45,458 nucleotides of DNA from Desulfobulbus propionicus (GCA_002746685.1 PDQK01000009.1:1-45458), one strand, 5' to 3'. Numbered from the stretch's first letter, positions 1 to 8,740 are shown. The notes: generated by a model not told the origin, from the sequence alone. Made by a program: numbers and translations.

Positions 1-72
1 ATAGAGGAAATCAATCAAGCTCCTGTCGTGTTTAAGTGGCGTTACAAAATGGATGAAATCGCAATTGCGTAA
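1..72 (+). CDS. C-terminal end of an unidentified gene (partial)
   Basis: An open frame runs from the window edge to a TAA stop at 70-72 and ends in ..KMDEIAIA. Only 23 residues are visible, so no family can be assigned. It lies 58 bases upstream of paaK on the same strand and may be the preceding gene of that operon; related clusters often have indolepyruvate oxidoreductase or a periplasmic binding protein at this place, but nothing in the visible residues supports either. Confidence 0.5.
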   Translation: MEEINQAPVVFKWRYKMDEIAIA

Positions 73-130
73 CAATATATACAGAACAATATACTAGTTG
101 AGTACTTCTTCATGTGGGGGCGTTTTTTAG

Positions 131-1435
131 ATGATGTGGATTGAAGAAATAGAATCGTTGCCGCGTCCAGGCCTGGAGTCTATCCAGCTTAGGCGGCTGC
201 AGGCATTGGTGCAACGGGTGTATGACTCTGTTGCGCCGTACCGCAAGAAAATGGATGACGCAGGTATCAAACCTGAGGATATCCAATCCCTTGGCGACCT
301 GCGTTTTCTCCCCTTTACCACCAAGGATGACCTGCGGGATAATTATCCTTTTGGCCTGTTCACCGTACCTTTAGAAGATGTTATCCGGGTGCATGCATCA
401 TCTGGAACCACAGGTCGGCCAACGGTTGTGGGGTATACCGAGGCTGACATTGAATTGTGGGCTTCGGTAATGTCCCGTGCCCTTGCCATGGCTGGCGTAA
501 CTCCTGGAGATATGGTGCATAATGCCTATGGGTACGGGTTGTTCACCGGTGGCCTTGGTGCCCATTACGGTATCGAGGCGCTGGGAGCCACGGTCATACC
601 GGTTTCCGGTGGCAACTCCAAACGTCAGGTTACCATTATGCGGGATTTTGGTTCAACCGTGCTGCTCTCAACACCATCCTATGCCTTGGCCCTGGCCGAT
701 GCCATGGAAGATGTGGGGATAGCTCCGGAGGAGCTGCAATTGCGGGTTGGTATCCATGGTGCTGAGCCATGGAGTGAGAACATGCGTGAAGAGGTGGAGC
801 GCAAGCTGGGCATTAAGGCGGTGGACATCTATGGACTTTCAGAGGTCATTGGCCCGGGTGTTGCCATGGAGTGTCTGCATACCGAACGTGGCATGCATAT
901 CTTAGAAGACCACTTCCTGCCTGAGATTGTTAATCCGGATACCCTGGAACCACTCCCGTATGGTGAGGTAGGTGAGCTGGTGTTTACCACCTTAACCAAG
1001 GAAGCCTTTCCACTGATCCGCTATCGTACCAAGGATATTTCCCGGCTTATTGCCCAGCCGTGTGCATGTGGACGGACGCTGGTGCGGATGGAAAAAATTA
1101 TGGGTCGTACCGATGATATGCTCATTATTCGCGGGGTGAACGTGTTCCCATCCCAGGTGGAGCATGTGCTGGTTGGCATTGACGGTGTTGAACCGCATTA
1201 CCAGATTGAGGTCGACCGTGAAGGCAGTTTGGATACCATGACCGTGCTGGTGGAAATCAGCGAGGATATCTTCTCTGATGAGATCAGAGTTCTTGAAGGC
1301 TTGAGCAAAAAAATCAAGGCAGATGTCAAGGATATGGTTGGAGTAACCTGCCAGGTCAAACTGGTAGAGCCGCGTACAATCAAGCGTTCTGAGGGCAAGG
1401 CCCAGCGCGTGATCGATAAACGAAAATTGGAGTAA
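131..1435 (+). CDS. paaK: phenylacetate-CoA ligase (first copy)
   Basis: A cytoplasmic 434-residue enzyme expected to activate phenylacetate or a related aryl acid with ATP and CoA via an acyl-adenylate. The adenylate-forming P-loop SSGTTG is at residues 90-95, followed by the family motif YGLSEV near 235 and a C-terminal AMP-binding domain ending in [17 protein letters not shown], with the terminal lysine region typical of PaaK. Length is normal for the family. The start is the ATG pair after a purine-rich stretch; the second paralogue begins with the matching M-x-W, which supports it. It precedes an ACT gene and livHMGF and has a second copy at the cluster's far end. Substrate is inferred from family; indole-3-acetate or 4-hydroxyphenylacetate are equally possible. 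Confidence 0.93.
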   Translation: MMWIEEIESLPRPGLESIQLRRLQALVQRVYDSVAPYRKKMDDAGIKPEDIQSLGDLRFLPFTTKDDLRDNYPFGLFTVPLEDVIRVHASSGTTGRPTVVGYTEADIELWASVMSRALAMAGVTPGDMVHNAYGYGLFTGGLGAHYGIEALGATVIPVSGGNSKRQVTIMRDFGSTVLLSTPSYALALADAMEDVGIAPEELQLRVGIHGAEPWSENMREEVERKLGIKAVDIYGLSEVIGPGVAMECLHTERGMHILEDHFLPEIVNPDTLEPLPYGEVGELVFTTLTKEAFPLIRYRTKDISRLIAQPCACGRTLVRMEKIMGRTDDMLIIRGVNVFPSQVEHVLVGIDGVEPHYQIEVDREGSLDTMTVLVEISEDIFSDEIRVLEGLSKKIKADVKDMVGVTCQVKLVEPRTIKRSEGKAQRVIDKRKLE

Positions 1436-1467
1436 GCCAGGCGAATTGAACCTCTGGAGGAAAAGCA

Positions 1468-1899
1468 ATGAGAGTAGAACAGATAGCGGTTTTTCTTGAA
1501 AACAAATCAGGTCGTCTTGCAGAGATTACACGGATTCTCTCAGAAAACGGGGTTAATATCCGGGCGCTTTCCGTTGCTGACACAGCTGATTTTGGCATCT
1601 TGCGCCTCATCGTGGATAACGTGGAGGTGGCGAAGGCGTCCCTGGGAGAGAATGGGTTTACTGTTGGTGTGACCGATGTGATTGCAGTTGAGGTTCCTGA
1701 TAAAACCGGTGGGCTGGCAAGCGTTCTCAAGGTAGCCAACGAGGTGGATCTCAACGTTGAATATATGTACGCTTTTGTTCACAAGAGTGGGCAAAACGCA
1801 GTGATGATCTTCCGTTTTGATGATATGGACAAGGCCGTGGCCACCATGCAAAAAGAAGGGTTCCCATTGTTTTCCAGTAAGGAAATCTGTGCATTGTAA
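1468..1899 (+). CDS. tandem ACT-domain protein
   Basis: A 143-residue protein made almost entirely of two ACT domains (about 1-68 and 70-140), small ligand-binding modules that usually sense amino acids. The first starts VEQIAVFLENKSGRLAEITRIL and the second VEVPDKTGGLASVLKV, both with the conserved Gly of the beta-alpha turn. The ATG follows a good ribosome binding site (GGAGG, 8 bases upstream). It sits 32 bases after paaK; such stand-alone ACT proteins commonly accompany PaaK in anaerobes. An inferred role is binding a branched-chain or aromatic amino acid to modulate the ligase or transporter; there is no catalytic domain. Confidence 0.9.
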   Translation: MRVEQIAVFLENKSGRLAEITRILSENGVNIRALSVADTADFGILRLIVDNVEVAKASLGENGFTVGVTDVIAVEVPDKTGGLASVLKVANEVDLNVEYMYAFVHKSGQNAVMIFRFDDMDKAVATMQKEGFPLFSSKEICAL

Positions 1900-1956
1900 A
1901 GAGCATCAGGCTTGCAAGCGTACAATGGAAACATATCACTGGTACTGATCAACCTG

Positions 1957-1983
1957 ACGGGGCTTGAAGCCCCGTTTACTTTT
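1957..1983 (+). terminator. hairpin between the ACT gene and livH
   Basis: ACGGGGCTT and AAGCCCCGT form a compact GC-rich hairpin (1957-1975) followed by TTACTTTT. It ends 17 bases before the livH start. It could be a leaky terminator or an RNA-processing stem that lowers liv expression relative to paaK-ACT. The downstream T-run is interrupted, so full termination is not certain. Confidence 0.55.
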
Positions 1984-1991
1984 CCATTCAG

Positions 1992-2882
1992 ATGACACTC
2001 GACCTTTTTTTTCAGTACCTGCTTGCCGGTATCACCTATGGCTCCATCTATGCCATTGTGGCCATTGGGTATAATATTATCTACAACACCACTGGCATCA
2101 TCAATTTTGCCCAGGGCGAGTTTGTGATGCTTGGCGGGATGATTGCCATCTCCCTGCTCCAGTTCATGCCGTTGCCGCTTGCCATTGCGCTGGCGGTGGT
2201 GATCACCATGGTCATTGGTGCTGTGGTGGAAATGCTGTTTATCCGCTGGCTCAAAAGCCCTTCGGTGCTGCGGTTGATCATTATTACCATCGGGGTGTCC
2301 ATTCTGCTGCGAGAGATCGCACTCCATATCTGGGGTGAGTCTATCAGGAGTCTGCCCTATTTTTATGGCAATGAGATAACCACCATTTCCGTGGGTTCAG
2401 TGCATGTATCTCCTCAAGTGCTATGGGTCATTGCAGCGTGTGGGGTGATGGTTGGCGGGTTGAGCCTTTTTTTTAAGTATACTCCCACTGGAAGGGAGAT
2501 GCGTGCCTGTTCAGCCAATCGCACGGCAGCCATTTTGTGTGGGATATCCACGCGCAATATGGTGACCTTGTCTTTTATGTTAAGCGCCGGGATCGGCGCC
2601 CTTGCAGGCTGTGTTATGTCCCCCATCACCTACACCCAGTACGACAGTGGGACAGGGCTTGCGATCAAGGGGTTTACCGTTGCTATTCTCGGTGGTTTGG
2701 GTAACTCCATGGCAGCGGTTGCTGCTGGCATTCTTTTGGGGATTATTGAAGCGTTTTCCGTCTCCATAGTACCTCTTGCCTTTCAGGATGCCATTGCTAT
2801 CACCCTGTTGCTGATCATCCTGTTTGTCAAACCCCATGGCATTTTTGGCTCCAGTGAAGCGGCGAGGTTGAAAGATTTTTAA
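1992..2882 (+). CDS. livH: branched-chain amino acid ABC transporter permease LivH
   Basis: A 296-residue inner-membrane permease subunit of a HAAT-type importer. It is hydrophobic throughout, with about eight membrane spans, and carries the family signature NTTGIINFAQGEFVMLGGM near residues 31-50 and the cytoplasmic coupling segment ACSANRTAAILCGIS near 172. The stop overlaps the livM start (TAATG). No clear Shine-Dalgarno site precedes the ATG, which directly follows the hairpin at 1957. It pairs with LivM to form the channel for hydrophobic amino acids or aryl acids. Confidence 0.93.
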   Translation: MTLDLFFQYLLAGITYGSIYAIVAIGYNIIYNTTGIINFAQGEFVMLGGMIAISLLQFMPLPLAIALAVVITMVIGAVVEMLFIRWLKSPSVLRLIIITIGVSILLREIALHIWGESIRSLPYFYGNEITTISVGSVHVSPQVLWVIAACGVMVGGLSLFFKYTPTGREMRACSANRTAAILCGISTRNMVTLSFMLSAGIGALAGCVMSPITYTQYDSGTGLAIKGFTVAILGGLGNSMAAVAAGILLGIIEAFSVSIVPLAFQDAIAITLLLIILFVKPHGIFGSSEAARLKDF

Positions 2883-3952
2883 TGGTGCGTACAAACACGG
2901 TTAACATTTTTTACCTCTGTCTCTATGTGGTGGGCATCCAGGTGCTGACCCAGCTCACAGGCAGCCAGTTTTATCTGACCCAGCTCACCATGGCTGCCTA
3001 TTATGGTTTGGTGGTGATTGGGCTCGGTGTGCTCATGGGCTATGCCGGGCAGATATCCATTGGCCATGCCGGTTTTTTTGCCATTGGCGGATACCTTTCT
3101 GCAGCCCTGACCACCCATAACCTGTTGCCTTTTAAGGATGCTCCCGTAGTTGATGTACTCGACAAGGCCGGGCTGCTGGTGAGCGCCCAGGATATCTATG
3201 GTGATCCTCTGCTCACGGTTCATCCCTGGGGCGCCTGTGTCTTTGCCGTGGGCGTTGCAGCTGTGATAGCCTGTGTACTTGGTATTCCAGTGCTCAAGCT
3301 CAAAGGGCATTATCTTGCCATGGCTACCCTGGGTTTTGGTATCATCATTTACCGTTTACTCCTTGCCTCTGCCTATTTTGGTGAGGCTGATGGGATCTCC
3401 GATGTACCGCCCTTTACGCTTTTACCTGGGATTGTGATCAGCGGTGATTTCAGCACCCGGGTAATAAACTATTATGTGGCCTGGGGTGTGCTTATTGGTG
3501 GCATGGTCTTGCTGCTCAATTTGATTCATTCACGGGTTGGGCGTGCGTTACGCTCCTTACACAGCTCGGAAGAGGCTGCTGAAGCAGTTGGGGTACATAC
3601 CGCCAGATTCAAGCTGTATGTGTTTATCCTCAGTGCTGTCTATGCAGCTTTTGCTGGCGTCCTGCTGACCCACTACAACGGCGGGATTGGCCCCTCCGAG
3701 GCTTCGGTGATGCAATCAGTGCGCTATGTAGCCGTGGTTGCTGTGGGAGGAATGACCAACCTGTGGGGTACCCTGATCATGGGAGTGAGCTTGACCTTTT
3801 TATCCCTGCGCGGCGTATTTGGCTCGCTGGATGACGCTGTTTTCGGGGTGATTTTAATTGGGGTGATGCTCTTTGCTCCAGATGGCATATTAAGTCTCAA
3901 AGATCGGTTATTTCCCCCAAAAGAAGTGACTCAAGAGGGTGGCGATGCTTGA
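2882..3952 (+). CDS. livM: branched-chain amino acid ABC transporter permease LivM
   Basis: A 356-residue second permease subunit. The motif MGYAGQISIGHAGFFAIGGYLSA (about 54-76) is characteristic of LivM, and RALRSLHSSEEAAEAVGV near 220-237 is the ATPase-coupling loop. An insert at about 80-115 between early membrane spans makes it slightly longer than minimal LivM proteins. The start overlaps the livH stop by one base and the end overlaps livG by eight bases, showing translational coupling. Confidence 0.93.
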   Translation: MVRTNTVNIFYLCLYVVGIQVLTQLTGSQFYLTQLTMAAYYGLVVIGLGVLMGYAGQISIGHAGFFAIGGYLSAALTTHNLLPFKDAPVVDVLDKAGLLVSAQDIYGDPLLTVHPWGACVFAVGVAAVIACVLGIPVLKLKGHYLAMATLGFGIIIYRLLLASAYFGEADGISDVPPFTLLPGIVISGDFSTRVINYYVAWGVLIGGMVLLLNLIHSRVGRALRSLHSSEEAAEAVGVHTARFKLYVFILSAVYAAFAGVLLTHYNGGIGPSEASVMQSVRYVAVVAVGGMTNLWGTLIMGVSLTFLSLRGVFGSLDDAVFGVILIGVMLFAPDGILSLKDRLFPPKEVTQEGGDA

Positions 3953-4730
3953 GCTGCAGGCAGTGCATAAAAAGTTTGGTGGCCTGCACGCGGTTAATGA
4001 TGTGAGCTTTACCGTGCCAGCTGGGGCTATTAAGGCGGTCATCGGCCCTAACGGAGCCGGCAAGACAACCCTTTTCAACCTCATCGCAGGTAACCTTGCT
4101 CCCACCAGTGGTGCCATTTACTTTCAGGGAAAACCTGTCCAGGGAAAGAAACCGCATCAGGTTGCTGCCAGGGGCATGTCCAGAACCTTTCAGAACATCA
4201 AACTGTTTCATGGCATGACAGCGCTGGAGTGTGTCAAGGTGGGGTGCCATCTCCAGTCCAGGGCTGGTTTTTTAAGTGGTATGCTCAGCTTGCCCGCTGC
4301 GCGCAGGGAAGAGCGCTGTATCCATGAGCGTTCCATGGAGTTGCTGGAGTTACTCGAAATTGCTGAGTTTGCCCATGTGGAGGCCACCAGCCTCGCCTTT
4401 GGACAACAACGGGCTGTGGAACTGGCCCGTGCTCTGGCAAGTGATCCCAGTCTGCTGCTCCTTGATGAACCTGCTGCCGGACTCAATATTTATGAAACCG
4501 CTGAATTGGCACGGCTGATCACCAGGATTCGCGATATGGGGATCACTGTACTGCTGGTTGAGCATGATATGTCGCTGGTCATGGAAATCTCTGATGAGAT
4601 TGTAGTGCTCTGTTTTGGAGAAAAACTGGCAGAAGATACGCCGCCCAACATTCAGCGTAACCCTGAGGTGATCAAAATGTATCTGGGTGGAGATGATGCA
4701 GTAAGTATTGCACCTGGAGCAGGGAGATAA
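3945..4730 (+). CDS. livG: branched-chain amino acid ABC transporter ATPase LivG
   Basis: A cytoplasmic ATPase subunit of about 261 residues. It has Walker A GPNGAGKTT, a LAFGQQRAVELARAL signature region in which the usual LSxGQQ reads LAFGQQ, Walker B LLLLDEPAAGLN, and the H-loop VEHDMSLVM. The C-terminal MYLGGDD segment is typical of LivG. The ATG at 3945 is chosen because GAGG lies six bases upstream; a GTG at 3939 would add two residues. It overlaps the livM end and is followed two bases later by livF. Confidence 0.94.
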   Translation: MLELQAVHKKFGGLHAVNDVSFTVPAGAIKAVIGPNGAGKTTLFNLIAGNLAPTSGAIYFQGKPVQGKKPHQVAARGMSRTFQNIKLFHGMTALECVKVGCHLQSRAGFLSGMLSLPAARREERCIHERSMELLELLEIAEFAHVEATSLAFGQQRAVELARALASDPSLLLLDEPAAGLNIYETAELARLITRIRDMGITVLLVEHDMSLVMEISDEIVVLCFGEKLAEDTPPNIQRNPEVIKMYLGGDDAVSIAPGAGR

Positions 4731-4732
4731 CC

Positions 4733-5458
4733 ATGCTGAGGATTCGGAATCTTGATGCCGGATACGGTAAGCTGCGGGTGCTCAAAAATATTTCGCTTCA
4801 CGTGAACAGTGGAGAGATTGTCACCATCATCGGGGCCAACGGCGCAGGCAAGACCACCTTGCTCAACACCATCATCGGTTTGGTTCATGAAACAACCGGA
4901 ACCATAGAATTTCAAGGCAAGTGCTGTACGACGCTTTCTGCACAAAAGCGGGTGGCCCAGGGGTGTGCGCTGGTACCTGAGGGGCGGCAGGTCTTTGCTT
5001 CCATGAGCGTGGAAGAAAACCTGATGCTTGGCGGCTATGTGCTGGAAAAGCAAGAAGGACGTGGCGCGGTTTTACGTGAACTGCACTATCAGTATGACCT
5101 TTTTCCGGTGCTCCGCGAGCGCAAAGCGCAGCTTGCCGGAACCCTTTCCGGTGGTGAGCAGCAGATGCTTGCCATGGGCAGGGCCTTGATGTCCAAGCCT
5201 CGGATGGTGATGATGGATGAGCCTTCCACAGGGTTGGCACCACTTATTGTCAAAGATATTTTTGGGGTCATCACCCAACTGCGTGATGCTGGCAATACCG
5301 TGCTTTTGGTGGAGCAGAACGCCAAGGCTGCACTGGCAATTGCAGATCGTGGTTACGTGCTGGAGGTGGGGAAGGTCATTGTTCAGGGGCCTGCTGAAGA
5401 CCTGTTGGAAAACTCCGATGTGCAGAGGGCATATCTGGGGAGAGAGAAGATCGAATAA
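4733..5458 (+). CDS. livF: branched-chain amino acid ABC transporter ATPase LivF
   Basis: A 241-residue ATPase partner of LivG. It shows Walker [10 protein letters not shown], the family marker [20 protein letters not shown], signature [15 protein letters not shown], Walker [12 protein letters not shown] and C-terminal AYLGRE. A GGGAGA site precedes the ATG. It completes the HMGF set; the periplasmic binding protein is not in the window. Confidence 0.95.
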   Translation: MLRIRNLDAGYGKLRVLKNISLHVNSGEIVTIIGANGAGKTTLLNTIIGLVHETTGTIEFQGKCCTTLSAQKRVAQGCALVPEGRQVFASMSVEENLMLGGYVLEKQEGRGAVLRELHYQYDLFPVLRERKAQLAGTLSGGEQQMLAMGRALMSKPRMVMMDEPSTGLAPLIVKDIFGVITQLRDAGNTVLLVEQNAKAALAIADRGYVLEVGKVIVQGPAEDLLENSDVQRAYLGREKIE

Positions 5459-5522
5459 CCTGCGTAATGCTTTAATTGTTACAGCTTATTTGCGCAAAAA
5501 AACTAACCTGTTACAAACGCTT

Positions 5523-6821
5523 ATGTATTGGGAACAAGAACGAGAATGTATGGGGCGCGAAGATCTGGAACAACTCCAGTTGGAGCGGTTACAGTCAACC
5601 CTTTATCGGGTGGGAACCCATGTGCCGTTTTATCGCAAAAAATTTGACGAGCTCAAGTTTAATTATGATGATGTGCGTTCCTTAGAGGATATCCGTCAGC
5701 TGCCCTTTACGGAAAAACAGGATTTACGCAGTAATTATCCTTATGGGCTGTTTGCCGTGCCGCTGCGCGATGTGGTTCGGGTCCATTCCTCTTCAGGGAC
5801 CACCGGGCTGGCAACCGTTGTTGGGTATAGCAAAAACGATATAAAAAATTGGTCCAATCTGGTGGCACGAATCCTCACTTCTGCCGGGGTGACCAAAAAT
5901 GACGTGATTCAGATTGCCTTTGGATACGGGCTATTCACCGGTGGATTTGGGCTCCATTACGGGGCAGAACACATTGGTGCTTCTGTTATTCCCATTTCTG
6001 CGGGGAACACCAAGCGCCAAATCCAGATCATGCAGGATTTTAAGACCACAGCGCTGGTCTGTACGCCTTCTTATGCCCTGGTAATGGCTGATACCATGAT
6101 GGAGATGGGGGTGAACCCTAACGGCATGGCGCTGCGTTTTGGTTTGTTTGGAGGGGAGCCGTGGTCTGAGGCCATGCGTAAAGAAATTCACGAAAAGCTG
6201 GGTATCCTCGCCACAGATAACTACGGTCTTTCTGAGGTGATGGGACCTGGAGTTGCTGGTGAGTGTATGGAGTGTAATGGGCTCCATATCAATGAAGATC
6301 ATTTCCTGGTTGAAGTGCTAGATCCACAGACTCTGGAACCGGTTGAGCCGGGAGAGGTGGGAGAGATGGTCATCACTACACTTACCAAGGAAGCCTTTCC
6401 CATGATTCGTTACCGAACCCGGGACTTGACCAGATTTATCCCTGAGCCTTGTCCATGCGGGAGAACGCTCAAGAGAATGCAGCGGGTTATTGGTCGCTCT
6501 GACGATATGCTGATCATCAAAGGGGTCAATGTATTTCCCATCCAGATTGAAAAGGTGTTGTTTGAAATCGAGGGCACTGAACCCCATTACCAGATCGTCG
6601 TGGAACGGGAAAATCACACCGATAGGGTCACGGTTCTGGTTGAGGTTATGGAAGCGCTCTTTTTTGATCAGATGAAAAAACAGCGTCAGATGGTGGATCA
6701 TATTAAAGCAAGAATGGCTGCCGAACTTGGGATCAGTGTGGATGTGAAGCTGGTGGAAGAAAAATCCATTGAGCGCACCATCGGTAAATCCCAGCGGGTA
6801 ATTGATAAACGTGAATTATAA
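5523..6821 (+). CDS. paaK: phenylacetate-CoA ligase (second copy)
   Basis: A paralogue of the enzyme at 131-1435, with about 432 residues from the chosen start. SSGTTG, YGLSEV and C-terminal [15 protein letters not shown] match family positions. The frame is open back to 5217, inside livF, but homology begins only at [14 protein letters not shown], which lines up with the M-x-W start of the first copy, so 5523 is used; 5550 is a possible internal start. It follows livF by 64 bases. Divergence between the copies suggests different aryl-acid preferences, for example phenylacetate versus an indole or hydroxyphenyl acid; this is inference. Confidence 0.92.
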   Translation: MYWEQERECMGREDLEQLQLERLQSTLYRVGTHVPFYRKKFDELKFNYDDVRSLEDIRQLPFTEKQDLRSNYPYGLFAVPLRDVVRVHSSSGTTGLATVVGYSKNDIKNWSNLVARILTSAGVTKNDVIQIAFGYGLFTGGFGLHYGAEHIGASVIPISAGNTKRQIQIMQDFKTTALVCTPSYALVMADTMMEMGVNPNGMALRFGLFGGEPWSEAMRKEIHEKLGILATDNYGLSEVMGPGVAGECMECNGLHINEDHFLVEVLDPQTLEPVEPGEVGEMVITTLTKEAFPMIRYRTRDLTRFIPEPCPCGRTLKRMQRVIGRSDDMLIIKGVNVFPIQIEKVLFEIEGTEPHYQIVVERENHTDRVTVLVEVMEALFFDQMKKQRQMVDHIKARMAAELGISVDVKLVEEKSIERTIGKSQRVIDKREL

Positions 6822-6856
6822 GAACAACCGATTTGATAAAAAAGGTTGCGAGTTCT

Positions 6857-6889
6857 GCCGGAGCTGATTGTACGTTCCGGCTTTTAATG
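6857..6889 (+). terminator. candidate intrinsic terminator after the second paaK
   Basis: GCCGGAGC and GTTCCGGC form an eight-pair stem with one G-T wobble and a nine-base loop, followed directly by TTTT. It lies 35 bases after paaK and 20 bases before the FKBP gene, so it probably separates the transport operon from the isomerase gene, perhaps incompletely. Confidence 0.6.
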
Positions 6890-6905
6890 TAATCAGGAGA
6901 AAAAC

Positions 6906-7613
6906 ATGAAAAAAATGATTGTCGTAGTAGCTGCCCTTGGGCTGCTGTTCCCTATGAGCGCGATGGCTGCTGATGCAGAAGTGAAACTGGAAACTGAGAA
7001 GCAGAAGCTGAGTTATGCCATGGGGCTTGATCTTGGCGAGTATTTTAAGAACATGGAAGAGGAACTGGATCTGGATATACTCAGCAGAGGAATGAATGAT
7101 TCGTATAAGGGAAACCCACCGCTGCTTTCGCCAGAAGAAACCGCTGCTGTTCAACAGGCCTTTGCCGAGCAGCAAAAGCAAAAGCAGATTAAGCAAACCC
7201 TGGCAATGATCGAGAAAAATAAAAAAGCGGAGGAAGCATTTCTTGCCGCTAATAAGGAAAAAGAAGGGGTGATGAGCACCCCATCCGGGTTGCAGTATAA
7301 GGTAGTTAAAGAGGCCCAGGGAGCAAAACCTGGCGCTGAAGACAGGGTTAAGGTTCATTACCGTGGCACCTTGCTGGATGGCAAGGAGTTTGACAGCTCT
7401 TACAGTCGTAACGAGCCAGCAGTCTTTAAGGTAAATCAGGTGATTGCCGGATGGCAGGAAGCGTTGCAGCTGATGCCGGTTGGCTCCATCTATGAGCTGT
7501 ACATTCCGGCAGCACTGGCTTATGGGGATCGAGGAGCACCTCCGGTAATTGAGCCTGGCTCCATGCTCACCTTCAGTGTTGAGCTCCTTGACATCAACCC
7601 TGACCAAAAATGA
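6906..7613 (+). CDS. FKBP-type peptidyl-prolyl cis-trans isomerase, exported
   Basis: A 235-residue protein of the Mip/FkpA type. A signal peptide (residues 1-21, cleavage near AMA-AD) directs it to the periplasm. Residues 28-125 form the helical FKBP N domain with QKLSYAMGLDLGEYF and a charged dimerising helix; residues 145-232 form the FKBP catalytic domain with VHYRGTLLDGKEFDSSY, VIAGWQEALQLM and YIPAALAYGDRG. A strong AGGAGA site precedes the ATG. It helps folding of exported proteins. It follows the liv-paaK cluster but seems transcriptionally separate. Confidence 0.94.
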   Translation: MKKMIVVVAALGLLFPMSAMAADAEVKLETEKQKLSYAMGLDLGEYFKNMEEELDLDILSRGMNDSYKGNPPLLSPEETAAVQQAFAEQQKQKQIKQTLAMIEKNKKAEEAFLAANKEKEGVMSTPSGLQYKVVKEAQGAKPGAEDRVKVHYRGTLLDGKEFDSSYSRNEPAVFKVNQVIAGWQEALQLMPVGSIYELYIPAALAYGDRGAPPVIEPGSMLTFSVELLDINPDQK

Positions 7614-7668
7614 GGTCTTAAGCATATTTTTATAAGCTTAGAGAGCTGATTTTGGAGGTGCAGCGCTG

Positions 7669-7830
7669 ATGAGCAAGGGAACAAAGCTGAAAAAGAAGTG
7701 CTGTGAGAAATATCTCAAAAAAGGGAAAAGGTGCAGCAGATGCCCGATTCTCTCCAGCGGTTATGCTTCGTGCGAAAGCCTTGAGGAACCCGGCAAAAAG
7801 AAAGACAAGAAAAAGAAGAAGAAAAAATAG
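7669..7830 (+). CDS. small Lys/Cys-rich conserved-type protein (53 aa)
   Basis: A short frame from ATG at 7669 to TAG at 7828-7830, preceded by a strong GGAGGTG site nine bases upstream and followed by a terminator 24 bases after the stop. The N-terminal half has Cys residues in KKKCCEKY and a CSRCP pair that could bind a metal; the C-terminus is nearly pure lysine (PGKKKDKKKKKKK), a likely RNA- or DNA-contacting tail. I recall comparable small K-K-C-C-x-K-Y proteins in Deltaproteobacteria without assigned function. It may share a message with the FKBP gene 55 bases upstream. Confidence 0.7.
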   Translation: MSKGTKLKKKCCEKYLKKGKRCSRCPILSSGYASCESLEEPGKKKDKKKKKKK

Positions 7831-7854
7831 CAGGTGTATTTTTTCTCTGGATAC

Positions 7855-7891
7855 AAAACGGGGTTGCTCAACGTGGCAATCCCGTTTTTTT
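7855..7891 (+). terminator. intrinsic terminator
   Basis: ACGGGGTTGC and GCAATCCCGT form a stem with an eight-base loop and one internal G-T pair, followed by seven T residues. It closes the plus-strand block 131-7830. Confidence 0.85.
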
Positions 7892-7945
7892 GTGTATTGT
7901 AAAGGGAATTATTCGCAGGGGATGCCGTTCCTTGATTTTTTGATA

Positions 7946-8030
7946 GGTGCCTCCAAAAAGTGGAGCTCATCCATGGTTATGCTTTTCAATCCTCACGCTG
8001 GGCATGGAAAGGGGGCTGTTTTTCTCGTAA
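7946..8030 (-). pseudogene. decayed 3' end of a second mscS gene
   Basis: The stretch is roughly 80 percent identical by eye to 10877-10962, the 3' end and downstream flank of the intact mscS gene. On the minus strand it encodes PLSMPSVRIEKHNHG then TGA (7967-7969), against PLAMPSVRIEKHTRR then TGA in mscS. The match decays above about 8030, and no upstream channel domains follow. It is read as the remnant of a duplicated mechanosensitive channel gene, cut by later insertions. Confidence 0.65.
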
Positions 8031-8100
8031 TTACAATGTATTACCAGCGTGTTTCCTACGGCTCTGGCTCTACATCTTTTATTTTGCCGCAATGGTCGTT

Positions 8101-8430
8101 TTAACGGACTTGCCAGGATGCATTGAACACCAGGAATTGCATATATTTTTTCTGTTCCGGCTCTGGCTCCACACTCTTTTTTACATGAACCGTACTCCCA
8201 TCTTTGCACTGCATGGAAACCGTGGCTTGATCATGTGGCAACAGCACATTGCGCAATGTAGTCCAGGAATCATGTACGTAGCAGCCCTGTTTCAAGCGCA
8301 ACCGGATAAAGTGCACCAAATGGTAAGCCAACAAGCAGATACATAAATGGTTCGACACTCTTTGAGCTATCTGATGATAGACCGGCCGCAGGACAAGCTC
8401 AGGGTGGTCAAACGTGGATTAGCACAGATG
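8101..8430 (-). pseudogene. C-terminal remnant of an IS4/IS1634-type transposase
   Basis: A minus-strand frame ends at TAA (8101-8103). Its residues HPELVLRPVYHQIAQRVSN, then a hydrophobic CLLAYHLVHFIRLRLK, HDSWTTLRNVL and DGSTVHVKKSVEPEPEQ resemble the C-terminal part of DDE transposases of the IS4/IS1634 group (typically LRPVYHQ..RVDGHLFISVLAYHLVH..). The DDE catalytic core is absent and no intact inverted repeats were found, so it is a dead fragment. The identification is from memory of family motifs. Confidence 0.55.
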
Positions 8431-8490
8431 GTCATTTTTAGGTTGTCATTACGATTCACGCTCTTTTATGGTTTCAAAAAGTATAATTTG

Positions 8491-8552
8491 TGAGACATTT
8501 TGATTAATTAGTCTCAATAAACGTCTCAAAATGCAGTTCTCAAATCGTCTTA
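8491..8552 (+). promoter_or_regulatory. array of GTCTCA repeats upstream of a recombinase remnant
   Basis: TGAGAC (8491-8496) and GTCTCA (8511-8516) form an inverted pair, and further GTCTCA (8523), TTCTCA (8537) and GTCTTA (8547) follow in direct order within a very AT-rich stretch that ends just before the ribosome binding site of the truncated serine recombinase. Layouts of short inverted and direct repeats ahead of a resolvase gene are typical of res sites or autoregulatory operators. Function is inferred. Confidence 0.45.
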
Positions 8553-8587
8553 GAGTAGTTGTGACTAATTTGGTTGGAGGAAATGGG

Positions 8588-8674
8588 ATGGCATTGGTCG
8601 GGTATGCACGAGTAAGTTCAATTGGGCAAAGTCTAGATGCACAAATGGATATGCTTCAGGACTGTGATAAATGA
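8588..8674 (+). pseudogene. truncated serine recombinase (resolvase/invertase N-terminus)
   Basis: From an ATG with a TTGGAGG site the frame reads MALVGYARVSSIGQSLDAQ and nine further residues, then TGA. YARVSS with the catalytic serine and the SLDAQ helix are diagnostic of the serine resolvase/invertase N-terminus, but only 28 of about 180-200 residues remain. After the stop the sequence passes directly into the AbiE operon leader, so the gene was cut by a deletion or insertion. Confidence 0.75.
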
Positions 8675-8705
8675 GTAGACAAAAGGAGCTGATTCCAGTA
8701 TTTTT

Positions 8706-8735
8706 TGACACACATATATATACTTATTTGTGTCA
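8706..8735 (+). promoter_or_regulatory. palindromic operator candidate of the AbiE-type operon
   Basis: TGACACA (8706-8712) and TGTGTCA (8729-8735) are perfect seven-base arms around a 16-base AT-rich core containing TATACT. The site ends five bases before the antitoxin start, and a TTGACA hexamer overlaps the left arm. AbiEi antitoxins are known to bind inverted repeats in their own promoters, so negative autoregulation is a reasonable inference. Confidence 0.55.
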
Positions 8736-8740
8736 GAGAA

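Noticed and set aside
992..1468. Long minus-strand frame opposite paaK
   Set aside because: Complement of a strongly conserved coding region, without family motifs or a ribosome binding site.
5217..5522. Upstream in-frame extension of the second paaK
   Set aside because: It lies within livF in another frame; PaaK homology starts only at 5523.
7703..8346. Overlapping plus-strand frames of 128-133 codons
   Set aside because: They run across the small gene's terminator and across decayed mscS and transposase fragments on the other strand; no protein-like signal.
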